DNA of 64,000 bases from Vicinamibacteria bacterium. Lineage in GTDB: Bacteria > Acidobacteriota > Vicinamibacteria > Fen-336. Below, one piece after another: positions 7,146 to 14,468 of the stretch. Within the stretch, counting starts at the first letter, position 1; each line of letters opens with the position of its first letter. The notes beneath the pieces are model-generated. The model worked only from the letters and a program-made list of their open reading frames with translations, was not told where the DNA came from and did not search any database. The position numbers were made by a program, and so were the translations under genes. Location: the NCBI GenBank assembly GCA_025994075.1, contig JAMQGV010000002.1, forward strand, positions 62,001 to 126,000, read 5' to 3'.

Positions 7146-8177
7146 ATGCGCTGGGCGTGCGCGCTGCTTTGGGTCGTGTTCGCGAGTGGGGCCGTCGCGC
7201 AGGGCGGGTACCGCGTCGGCGACCGGGTCGAGGTCGACATCATCATGTCGGGCGCGCCCGAGCGGGCGATGTACCGCGCGGGCACGATCGAGAAGTTCGA
7301 GGACGGGGACGTCCACGTGCGGCTCGACAACGGGGAACTTCGCAAGATCCCGCTGCGATCCGACAAGCACTGGGTGCGGCCCGCGCAGGGCGGGGCGGCT
7401 CGGCCGCCGGGGGATGCGCCGGAACAGCGGACGGGCACCGCGCCTGACCGCCCCTCCCGCCGGCCCGCGGCCCGCGGCGTGCAGCCAGGGGACCGGGTCG
7501 AAGTCGACATCATCATGTCGGGCGCGCCGGACCGGGCGATGTACCGCACGGGGACGGTCGAGCGCGTCGAGGGTGGCGAGATCCACGTGCGGCTCGACAA
7601 CGGGGAGATGCGCTCGTTGCCGGATCGGCCCGACAAGCACTGGGTGCGGCCCTCGGACGATCCGCCGCCGCAGGCGCCGCGTGCGCCGCGCGAGCCGCGT
7701 GCTCCGCGTGCGCCTGCCGAGCCGGCACCCGCGCCTCGCGCGCCGGTACCTCCCGCGGATGGTCCCGTCGTGCGCGTGCCGCGGCCTCCCGCCGCGCCCG
7801 CGCCAGCTCCTCCCGCCGCGCCGCCGGCTCCGGCCGCGCCGGCCCCGGGCGGCCCGCGGGGCGAGACGCCGCACGGCGCGCCGCCCGACGGCGTCTACGT
7901 GTGCCAGAAGATCGGCCAGACCTACATGGGCCTGGGCGACCTCGACATCCGCGGCGGGCGCTACCGCGGCATCGGGCCCGACCGCGGGTTCCATCCGTTC
8001 ACGGTGGGCGCCGGCGGCGAGATCGCGTGGAGCGACGGCATCGCCGGCCTGCCCGACGGCTGGACGATCCGCCGCAGCCTCTACGCGGGCCTCGACGAAG
8101 GCGGCCGCCCGATCATCAAGATCGACTACACGTCACGCTCCGGCTGGAACGACCGCATCGACTGCGTCCGCGAGTAG
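7146..8177 (+). CDS. Secreted protein with two tandem copies of a small beta domain and a conserved C-terminal domain
   Basis: 343 residues. MRWACALLWVVFASGAVAQG is a signal peptide. Residues 25-79 and 115-169 are two copies of one 55-residue domain (starting GDRVEVDIIMSGAP, ending DKHWVRP), 42 of 55 residues identical, with an SH3/Tudor-like beta pattern. A proline/alanine-rich linker (about 175-245) leads to a ~95-residue C-terminal domain (DGVYVCQKIG to DRIDCVRE) with two cysteines. I chose ATG 7146 because GGTGAGGAGG precedes it; ATG 7128 would place extra residues before the signal peptide. A promoter lies at 7072-7100. Function is unknown; a periplasmic or surface binding protein is plausible. 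Confidence 0.8.
   Translation: MRWACALLWVVFASGAVAQGGYRVGDRVEVDIIMSGAPERAMYRAGTIEKFEDGDVHVRLDNGELRKIPLRSDKHWVRPAQGGAARPPGDAPEQRTGTAPDRPSRRPAARGVQPGDRVEVDIIMSGAPDRAMYRTGTVERVEGGEIHVRLDNGEMRSLPDRPDKHWVRPSDDPPPQAPRAPREPRAPRAPAEPAPAPRAPVPPADGPVVRVPRPPAAPAPAPPAAPPAPAAPAPGGPRGETPHGAPPDGVYVCQKIGQTYMGLGDLDIRGGRYRGIGPDRGFHPFTVGAGGEIAWSDGIAGLPDGWTIRRSLYAGLDEGGRPIIKIDYTSRSGWNDRIDCVRE
7218..7382 (+). repeat. Intragenic direct repeat, copy 1 (165 bp)
   Basis: First copy of the 55-codon repeat in the secreted protein gene. Many stretches are identical at base level to the copy at 7488-7652, for example the block encoding VEVDIIMSGAP and the one encoding DKHWVRP. Confidence 0.9.
7488..7652 (+). repeat. Intragenic direct repeat, copy 2 (165 bp)
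   Basis: Second copy, same length and phase as the copy at 7218-7382, separated from it by 105 bases. The two encode 76% identical peptides, indicating a fairly recent in-frame duplication or continuing sequence exchange. Confidence 0.9.
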
Positions 8178-8184
8178 CGGGCCC

Positions 8185-10878
8185 CTATCGTCGCGGGTCG
8201 AGGGGGAGGGTGACGGTGACGCGGGTGCCGCGGGGGCCGTGGAGCGGGCTCTCGAGGCGGATCTCACCCGCGTGGATGGCGGCGATGCCGCGGGCGAGGT
8301 AGAGGCCGATGCCGGTGCCGCCCTGGGCGCGGTTCAGGGACTGGTCGACGGCGAAGAACTTCTCGAACACGCGCTCGTGGAACTCGGGGGCGATGCCGCG
8401 GCCGTGGTCCTCGACCTCGAGCCGGGCGCGGCCGTCCGCGAGCCGGCAGGCGACGCGCACCGGGCCGGCGCCGTCCGCGAACTTGATCGCGTTGTCGACG
8501 AGGTGCTCGACGAGCAGCGCCAGCAGCCGCTCGTCGCCGACCAGGCCGGGCACGGGCTCGAGCGCCCGCTCCAGCGCGAGCCCGCGCGAGGCGCACTCGA
8601 CCTGGCTGGCGGTGGCCACGCGCGCGCACAGCGCCGCGAGGTCGACGGGGCCGAAGTCGACATGTCGCTGGGCGACGCCGCGCTCGAGGCGCGAGACCTC
8701 GAGCATCTCGTCGATCAGCCGGCCGAGGCGCTGGCTCTGCTCCAGCGCCACCTTCAGGAACTCCTCGCGCCGCTCGCCCGCGGTGCCCTCGATCACGGCC
8801 TCGACGTAGCCCTGGATCACGGTCAGCGGCGTGCGCAGCTCGTGGCTGACGTTCGACAGGTAGCCCTGGCGGTGGCGATCGAGCTCGAGGATGCGCTCCA
8901 TCTGCAGCGCGTTGCCGATCGCGATCGCCGCCTGGTGGGCGAGCGTAGTAGCGAGGCGCAGCGCGTCGGCGTCGAACGGCTCGGGCGCGGTCGTCGTCTG
9001 CAGCAGCAGCACGCCGAGCTTCTCGCGCGGCAGCGCGATCGGCACGCACAGCGCGGCGCGGAACGCGGCGCCGCCCGCCGCGCGGCGGAACGCCTCGCTC
9101 TGGTGGCCGTAGTCCGCCGCGCGCTCGGCCTCGACGCGACCGTGGCCGGAGACGAACACGCTGCCGGGCAGCCCCTCGTGGAACTCGAGGCGGATGTCGG
9201 CCAGCGCCTCGGGCGCGGGGTAGCCGAACGACGATCGCACCCGCAGGTGCTCGTCGAACAGCAGCACCGCGCCCATCTGCGCCGGGCGCACCGCCTCCAC
9301 GCTGCGCCGGGCGATGCGGTCGAGCAGCGCGTCGAGCTGGAGGTCGCCGTTGAGGGCGTTGGTGATCTCCTGCACCACCTCGAAGTTGCGCAGCGCGCGC
9401 CGCTTCTCGTCGAACAGCCGCGCGTTGCGCACCGCCGCCGCCACCTGCGAGGCGATCGCGTCGAGCGCCACCAGGTCGCCCTCGTCGAAGGCGTGCAGCC
9501 GCTCCGACTCGACGTTGATCACCGCGAACACCTCGCCGGCGAGCCGCACCGGCACCGCCAGCTCCGAGCGGGTCGCGACCATGCCGGAGGGGCGGAAGCG
9601 CGGGTCCTCGGCGACGTCGCCGTCGACCACCACCTCGCCGTGCTCGGCGACGTGGCCGATCACGCCCTGGCCGAGCGGGATGCGGTGGCCGCGCGGCATC
9701 AGCGCCGCCGCGCCGGCCGCGCCGGCCAGCACGCACTCGCGGCTCTCGGCGTCGACCACGTAGATCGAGACCGCGTAGTGGCCGAACGCGCGCTGCACGT
9801 AGCGGGCGAGCGCGCCCAGCAGCTCGTCGAGCACGAGCGTCGAGCCGGCGATCTCGGAGGCGCCGGAGACGAGGGCGAGCTGGCTGGCGCGGCGGTCCTC
9901 CGCGTCGCGGACCCGCGCCTTGGCCAGCGCCACCGCGGTCTGGTGGGCGAAGGTGGCGAGCAGCGTGAGGTCGTCGTCGCGCAGCGCGGCCTCGGGCTTG
10001 ACCACGACCAGGCCGCCGAGCGGGCGGCGCCCGGAGCGCATCGGCAGCAGCAGCGCGCACAGCCGATCGCCGGGGCCGCCGAGGCCGACGGCGACGGGGT
10101 GGCCCTCGCGCAGCCGCGCGGCGGGGTCGGCGCCGGCCGCGTCGGGCCAGCGCGTGAGCACGTCGGTGGCGCGACGGCCCTGGGCCCCCGCGGTGCGCAG
10201 GGACCCGTCCGGCTCGAACAGCAGGATCGCGGAGTCGCCGCCGCCCAGCTCCGCCGCCTCGCGGGCGATCGCGCCCAGCACCTCGTCGAGCTCGCGGTCC
10301 TCGACCAGCGCGCGGTCGATCTCCCACAGCGCCTGCACCTGGGCGAGGTGGCGCTGCGTGCTCTCCAGCAGCCGCGCGCCGTCGAGCGCCGCGCCGAGCA
10401 TCGCGCCGACGGCGCCGAGCGTGCGCCGTGCCGCCTCGCTCACCTCGCGCCGGACGCGGCCGCCGACGACCAGCACGCCGACGCCGTGGCCGCGGGCGAA
10501 CAGCGGCGCGAACACGCAGGTGCGGAAGCCGCTGCGGCGGGTCGCCTCGCGGGCGTCGGGCGAGGCCGAGAGGTCCTCGACGACCCGGGGGGTGTCGGAC
10601 TGCAGCACGCGGCCGAGCACCGCCTCGCCCGCCTGGAAGCGCGCGATCTCGGACGCGTACTCGAGGCTGAGGCCGACCACGTGCGGCGAGAGCGCCAGGT
10701 CGCCCGTCGCGGTCTCGCGCAGGAACAGCGCGCCGGACTCGAAGCCCAGCCCGCGCACGGTGGACTCGAGCGCGGCCTGGATCGCCGCGGGAAGGTTCTC
10801 GGCGCGGGCCAGCGCGGCCGAGACGGAGCCGAGCAGGTCGAGCGCGCGGAGCGCTTCGTTTCCCGGGATCGCGTTCAT
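8185..10878 (-). CDS. GAF-domain sensor histidine kinase
   Basis: 897 residues, soluble. The N-terminal ~630 residues hold several GAF-like sensor modules in series (for example ARRTLGAVGAMLGAALDGAR, FAHQTAVALAKAR, IASQVAAAVRNARLFDE, LAHQAAIAIGNALQMERI as the repeated C-terminal helices). A HisKA domain follows with His679 in SNVSHELRTPLTVIQGY, then a HATPase domain with DNAIKFADG (N box), DHGRGIAPEFHERVFEKFF (G1/F region) and GTGIGLYLARG (G2). There is no receiver domain, so the partner regulator is elsewhere. Its start overlaps the stop of a four-helix membrane protein gene (ATGA), suggesting a membrane partner or co-regulation. Convergent with the gene ending at 8177. Confidence 0.9.
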   Translation of the reverse strand: MNAIPGNEALRALDLLGSVSAALARAENLPAAIQAALESTVRGLGFESGALFLRETATGDLALSPHVVGLSLEYASEIARFQAGEAVLGRVLQSDTPRVVEDLSASPDAREATRRSGFRTCVFAPLFARGHGVGVLVVGGRVRREVSEAARRTLGAVGAMLGAALDGARLLESTQRHLAQVQALWEIDRALVEDRELDEVLGAIAREAAELGGGDSAILLFEPDGSLRTAGAQGRRATDVLTRWPDAAGADPAARLREGHPVAVGLGGPGDRLCALLLPMRSGRRPLGGLVVVKPEAALRDDDLTLLATFAHQTAVALAKARVRDAEDRRASQLALVSGASEIAGSTLVLDELLGALARYVQRAFGHYAVSIYVVDAESRECVLAGAAGAAALMPRGHRIPLGQGVIGHVAEHGEVVVDGDVAEDPRFRPSGMVATRSELAVPVRLAGEVFAVINVESERLHAFDEGDLVALDAIASQVAAAVRNARLFDEKRRALRNFEVVQEITNALNGDLQLDALLDRIARRSVEAVRPAQMGAVLLFDEHLRVRSSFGYPAPEALADIRLEFHEGLPGSVFVSGHGRVEAERAADYGHQSEAFRRAAGGAAFRAALCVPIALPREKLGVLLLQTTTAPEPFDADALRLATTLAHQAAIAIGNALQMERILELDRHRQGYLSNVSHELRTPLTVIQGYVEAVIEGTAGERREEFLKVALEQSQRLGRLIDEMLEVSRLERGVAQRHVDFGPVDLAALCARVATASQVECASRGLALERALEPVPGLVGDERLLALLVEHLVDNAIKFADGAGPVRVACRLADGRARLEVEDHGRGIAPEFHERVFEKFFAVDQSLNRAQGGTGIGLYLARGIAAIHAGEIRLESPLHGPRGTRVTVTLPLDPRR

Positions 10879-11276
10879 CCGCGCAACAGCGGCCGGTCGT
10901 AGAGCGCTGCGGCGCGCGGGCTGCGCAGGAACGGCAGCAGCGCGCCGCAGGCGGGGAACTCGAACAGGCTGCGGATCACCAGGCCGCGGCCGTAGGTGAA
11001 CGGAGCGCCGGCGAGCGCGAAGCCGAGCACGATCGGCCAGGTGACGAGCGCGGCCAGGCAGTAGACGAGGGCCAGCAGCCGGCACAGCGCGATCCGGCGC
11101 AGCAGCCCCGCGGCCAGCAGCAGCCCCATCAGGGCGTGGCCCACGGCCTGCCACAACGGCCAGAAGGCCAGCGGTCGCGGCGCCTCGGCGGCACGCAGCC
11201 CCAGTTCGAGCAGGCCGGACGCGGCGAAGAAGGCCGCGGGCAGAAGCAGGCCGGGCTCGCGCAGGGCGGAGGTCAC
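10875..11276 (-). CDS. Small membrane protein, likely four helices, co-transcribed with the GAF kinase
   Basis: 133 residues from GTG 11276, with about four hydrophobic segments (LLLPAAFFAASGLLELGL; VGHALMGLLLAAGLL; CRLLALVYCLAALVTWPIVLG; and a weaker FEFPACGALLPFL). No family is recognised. The stop overlaps the kinase start by 4 nt. A CATAAT -10 box ends 6 bases before the GTG and no ribosome-binding site is visible, so the message may be leaderless. It could anchor the kinase or pass a membrane signal to it; this is inference from gene order. Confidence 0.75.
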   Translation of the reverse strand: MTSALREPGLLLPAAFFAASGLLELGLRAAEAPRPLAFWPLWQAVGHALMGLLLAAGLLRRIALCRLLALVYCLAALVTWPIVLGFALAGAPFTYGRGLVIRSLFEFPACGALLPFLRSPRAAALYDRPLLRG

Positions 11277-11282
11277 CGGCGC

Positions 11283-11288
11283 ATTATG
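11283..11288 (-). promoter_or_regulatory. -10 box for a possible leaderless transcript (minus strand)
   Basis: On the minus strand this reads CATAAT, five of six matches to TATAAT, and ends 6 bases before the GTG at 11276. That spacing puts the expected transcription start at or next to the start codon. Confidence 0.45.
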
Positions 11289-11340
11289 GGCCGACGCGGC
11301 GCGCGGCGGCTACAATCCGCGCCGCGATGTCAGGGGACAC

Positions 11341-12282
11341 GTGCGCACGCGAGCGCTGAACGCCGTGCCGGCCGCGCGGCTGCGGCCGCTGCTGGACGAA
11401 GAGGCGCGGCACTGGCTGCAGGCGCTGTCGTGGGACTACTCCGAGGTCGGCTCGGCGGTGATTTCGGGCCTGCAGCGGGGCAGCGTGTTCGGGCGCGTCA
11501 CGGACGACGGCGGCGACGCCCTCGCCTACGGCTACGCGATCGTCGACGGCACCCGGGTCGTGATCGGCGGCCTGTTCGCGACCGCGCGGCTGCGCGGCCA
11601 GGGCGTCGAGGAGGTGCTGCTCGACGGGCTGATCGACGACGCTCGGCGCGACCTGGGGACGCTGCGCGTCGAGGCGCAGACGCTGTTCTGCACCGCCGAG
11701 GCGGCCGACTCGCGCCTCGTCCGCGCCGGCTTCGTCAGCCGCCCGCGCCATTACGTCGTGCGCGACCTCGACGCGCCGCTGCCTCCCGCGCCCGAGGCGC
11801 GGATGCGGGCGCTGCGGCGCGACGACCTGCCGGCGGCCTCCGAGCTGATCTGGCGCAGCCACGAGGGCTCGCTCGACGCGCGCCTCAACTCCACCTACGC
11901 GACGGCGGCGACCACCCGCGGCTTCGTCGAGAGCATCGTGCTCCGCAACGGCTGCGGCCGCTTCGACCCCGAGGCCTCGCGCGTCGCGGAGACCGGCAGC
12001 GGGCGCCTCGCCGGCGTCCTGCTGGCCTCGCGCCTGAGCGCCGACAACGGCCACGTGTGCCAGGTGTCGGTCGCTCCCGGCCTCGAGCACCGCGGCATCG
12101 GGCGCGCGCTGCTGCTGCATGCGATGGACGCGTTCCGGCGCGACGGGATGGGGCGCGCGTCGCTCTCGGTGACGGTGGGCAACGAGCGCGCGCGAGAGCT
12201 CTATGCGCGGCTCGGCTACGTGCCGCGCCGCACCTTCGCCGCCCACGCCTGGGCCCGTCCGCCCGCGCGGGTCGACGCGTGA
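11341..12282 (+). CDS. GNAT-family acetyltransferase (two GNAT-like lobes)
   Basis: 313 residues from GTG 11341 (AGGGGAC lies just upstream). The C-terminal half has the GNAT acetyl-CoA site: VCQVSVAPGLEHRGIGRALL is motif A (R/QxxGxG/A as HRGIGRA), and NERARELYARLGYVPRRTF is the motif B tail. The N-terminal half carries a related but degenerate pattern (VIGGLFATARLRGQGVEEVL), suggesting a tandem GNAT fold in which only the C-terminal lobe is likely catalytic. Substrate unknown. It overlaps the next TPR gene by GTGA, so the two are probably co-transcribed. Confidence 0.85.
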   Translation: MRTRALNAVPAARLRPLLDEEARHWLQALSWDYSEVGSAVISGLQRGSVFGRVTDDGGDALAYGYAIVDGTRVVIGGLFATARLRGQGVEEVLLDGLIDDARRDLGTLRVEAQTLFCTAEAADSRLVRAGFVSRPRHYVVRDLDAPLPPAPEARMRALRRDDLPAASELIWRSHEGSLDARLNSTYATAATTRGFVESIVLRNGCGRFDPEASRVAETGSGRLAGVLLASRLSADNGHVCQVSVAPGLEHRGIGRALLLHAMDAFRRDGMGRASLSVTVGNERARELYARLGYVPRRTFAAHAWARPPARVDA

Positions 12283-13850
12283 AGCGCGCGGCAGCCACCA
12301 TCCTCGCCTTCGCCCTGGCGTTGCCCGCCGCGGCGCAGGCCCCGCGCGGGCCCGAGTCCGGACCGGTCCTCGTGATGCCGCCCGAGGGCCCGGCCGATCC
12401 GGCGCGCGCGTTCCTCGCCGAGGCGATCGCCCAGCGGCTGCCGCGGGCGCTGGCGGCGCTGGGCGCCGACGCGATCACCCGCGCCGACCGCCTGCGCGCG
12501 CAGGCGGCGCTCGAGATCGCGGCGCCGCGGGTCTCGCAGGCGACCGCGATCCGCATCGCCGAGGTGCTGGGCGCCGCGCGCGTGGTGGTCGGCCGCCACT
12601 CGGGCGAAGGCGACCAGCTCACGCTCGCGCTGCGCCTGCTCGACGTGCGGCGCGGCACGCTCTCCGCGCCGTTCACGGTGAGCGGCCCGCTGGACCGGGC
12701 CGCGCTGCTGGTCGACGAACTGGCCTGGGACCTGGCGCTGGCGGGGCCGACGCGGCCCGCGACGAACCGCGCGGCGTTCCTCGAGTCGCGCCGCTCGCCC
12801 GCGCCGCTCGCCTTCCGCCGGCTGGGCGAGGCCCTCGCGAGCGCCGACGGCGGAGAGCGCCGCCGCCTGCTGCGGCAGGCGCTCGACGCCGACCCGAGCT
12901 ACGACGAGGCGCGGGTGGCGCTCGGCCGCCAGCTCGTCGAGGTCGGCGAGATGGCCGAGGCGCAGGACGTGCTGTCGCGCGTCGCGCCGACTTCGCCGCT
13001 CCTCCGCGAGGCGCGGCTCTTGTCGACGGTCGCGCTGATCGGCCTCGGCCGCTTCCAGGAGGCCGCGGCCGTGGCGGGGCGGTTGATCGCCGAGAGCCCG
13101 ACCGCCGCGGCCCTCAACAACCACGCGGTCGCGATGCTGCGTGGACGCGGAGCCTCGAAGGCGAGCGACGAGCTGCGCCGCGCGGTCGACCTGGCCCCCG
13201 GCGCGCCCGAGCCGGTCGCCAACCTGGCCCTCGCGCTGCTGCACGAGGGCGACGCGGCGGCGGCGGCGTTCTGGGCGCGCGGCGCGGTCGCGGCCGACGC
13301 CTCCGACCTCGGCGCACGGGTCGTGCTGACCTGGGCGCTGACCGCCGCCGGCCAGCGCGAGGCGGCCGACGCCGAGTGGCGCGCGGTGCTCGAGGCCGCT
13401 CCCTCCTGGGCGCACCTGCGGGAGCGCGACCTGTCACGGCGCTTCGAGCGGCTGATGCTCTCCGAGCGGGTGATCGCGATCGACGCCGAGGGCCGCAGCG
13501 ACGCGGAGATGGCGGCGGGCCTGCTGGCGCGCGCCGACAAGCTCTCGGCGCAGGGCGACCTCGACGGCGCCCAGCGCGCGCTGACCCGCGCGGCCTACCT
13601 CGACCCGTACGGCCCGCGCGTCCACCACATGCTGGGGCGCCTGCACCGCAAGCGCGGCGCGCGGCCGGAGGCGAAGAACGCGCTGCGGATGTCGCTGTGG
13701 TGCCGCGAGGACCCGGCGGTGCGCGCCGAGCTGGCGTCGCTGCTGCTGGAGATGGGCGAGGTCGACGAGGCCCACCGCGAGGCGCGGCTGGTGCTGGAGG
13801 CGGAACCCGGCAACGCGCTCGCCGCGGCCGTGCTCGGTCGCAAGCGCTGA
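12279..13850 (+). CDS. Exported TPR-repeat protein
   Basis: 523 residues from GTG 12279, overlapping the GNAT stop by 4 nt. The N-terminus (VKRAAATILAFALALPAAAQA) is a signal peptide. Residues about 25-150 form an alpha/beta region resembling the nucleotide- or partner-binding N-domains of TolB/FlgO-like periplasmic proteins (LGAARVVVGRHSGEGDQLTL). From about residue 175 there are repeated helical pairs of TPR type (LRRAVDLAPGAPEPVANLAL; LTRAAYLDPYGPRVHHMLGR; ARLVLEAEPGNALAAAVLGR). Probably a periplasmic scaffold. No specific partner can be named. Confidence 0.8.
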   Translation: MKRAAATILAFALALPAAAQAPRGPESGPVLVMPPEGPADPARAFLAEAIAQRLPRALAALGADAITRADRLRAQAALEIAAPRVSQATAIRIAEVLGAARVVVGRHSGEGDQLTLALRLLDVRRGTLSAPFTVSGPLDRAALLVDELAWDLALAGPTRPATNRAAFLESRRSPAPLAFRRLGEALASADGGERRRLLRQALDADPSYDEARVALGRQLVEVGEMAEAQDVLSRVAPTSPLLREARLLSTVALIGLGRFQEAAAVAGRLIAESPTAAALNNHAVAMLRGRGASKASDELRRAVDLAPGAPEPVANLALALLHEGDAAAAAFWARGAVAADASDLGARVVLTWALTAAGQREAADAEWRAVLEAAPSWAHLRERDLSRRFERLMLSERVIAIDAEGRSDAEMAAGLLARADKLSAQGDLDGAQRALTRAAYLDPYGPRVHHMLGRLHRKRGARPEAKNALRMSLWCREDPAVRAELASLLLEMGEVDEAHREARLVLEAEPGNALAAAVLGRKR

Positions 13851-13859
13851 TCGCATCCC

Positions 13860-13865
13860 TATAAT
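13860..13865 (+). promoter_or_regulatory. -10 box (TATAAT) for a possible leaderless transcript
   Basis: A perfect TATAAT ends 6 bases before the ATG at 13872, the same spacing as the minus-strand box at 11283-11288. No good -35 element is seen. There is no ribosome-binding site between box and ATG. Confidence 0.5.
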
Positions 13866-13871
13866 TGAAAG

Positions 13872-14468
13872 ATGGGAAGCGGAAGCTTCGTGCTCGCGCT
13901 GTTGCTGCTGCAGGCCCCCGCTGCGCGCCCCGCGCCGCCGCCGGGGATGTCGTGGACCGAGGCCGACTCGCTGGCCGCCCGCTTCGACGACCTCGAGGCG
14001 CGCTGGAAGAAGGGGGAGCGCCCGAAGAAGGGCGCGCGGCCGGTCGGCGTCGGCCAGTCCGAGCTCAACTCCTGGATCAACCTGACGATGGCGCCGAAGC
14101 TGCCGCCGGGCCTGACCGGCGTGAACTTCACGCTGGGCCGCGACCGCATCGAGGGCCGCGGCACCGTCGACCTGCGACAGGTCGGACTGCAGCTCGACCG
14201 CAACCTCGAGGCGCTCGCGTTCTTCGGCGCGGTGCCGCTGGAGATCGCCGGCACCTTGCGCAGCGCGGACGGCTTCGGCACGTTCGTGCTGGAGTCGGTG
14301 CGGCTGGGTTCGTTCCCGGTGCCGCCGTCGGTGGTCGCCGACCTGGTGCGGCGCAACACGAAGGGCAAGGACTACCCCGAGGGCTTCGACCTGATGGCCC
14401 CGTTCCGCCTGCCGTACTCGGTCTCCCGCGTGCGGCTCGAGCCCGGCCGCGCCGTGCTCGAGTTCTGA
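13872..14468 (+). CDS. Secreted hypothetical protein
   Basis: 198 residues with an N-terminal hydrophobic signal (SFVLALLLLQAPAARPAPPP). The mature part mixes basic and beta-rich stretches (GQSELNSWINLTMAPKLP, FTLGRDRIEGRGTVDLRQVG, FRLPYSVSRVRLEPGRAVLEF), the pattern of small exported lipid- or envelope-associated proteins of unknown function. I do not recognise a named family. It ends in a TGA that overlaps the CTG proposed as the recG start. A TATAAT box sits 6 bases upstream of its ATG. Confidence 0.7.
   Translation: MGSGSFVLALLLLQAPAARPAPPPGMSWTEADSLAARFDDLEARWKKGERPKKGARPVGVGQSELNSWINLTMAPKLPPGLTGVNFTLGRDRIEGRGTVDLRQVGLQLDRNLEALAFFGAVPLEIAGTLRSADGFGTFVLESVRLGSFPVPPSVVADLVRRNTKGKDYPEGFDLMAPFRLPYSVSRVRLEPGRAVLEF

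Noticed and set aside
7072..10902. 1276-codon plus-strand open frame across the secreted protein and kinase genes
   Set aside because: Shadow frame. The secreted protein (signal peptide, repeats) and the kinase on the other strand (His, N, G boxes) explain the region.
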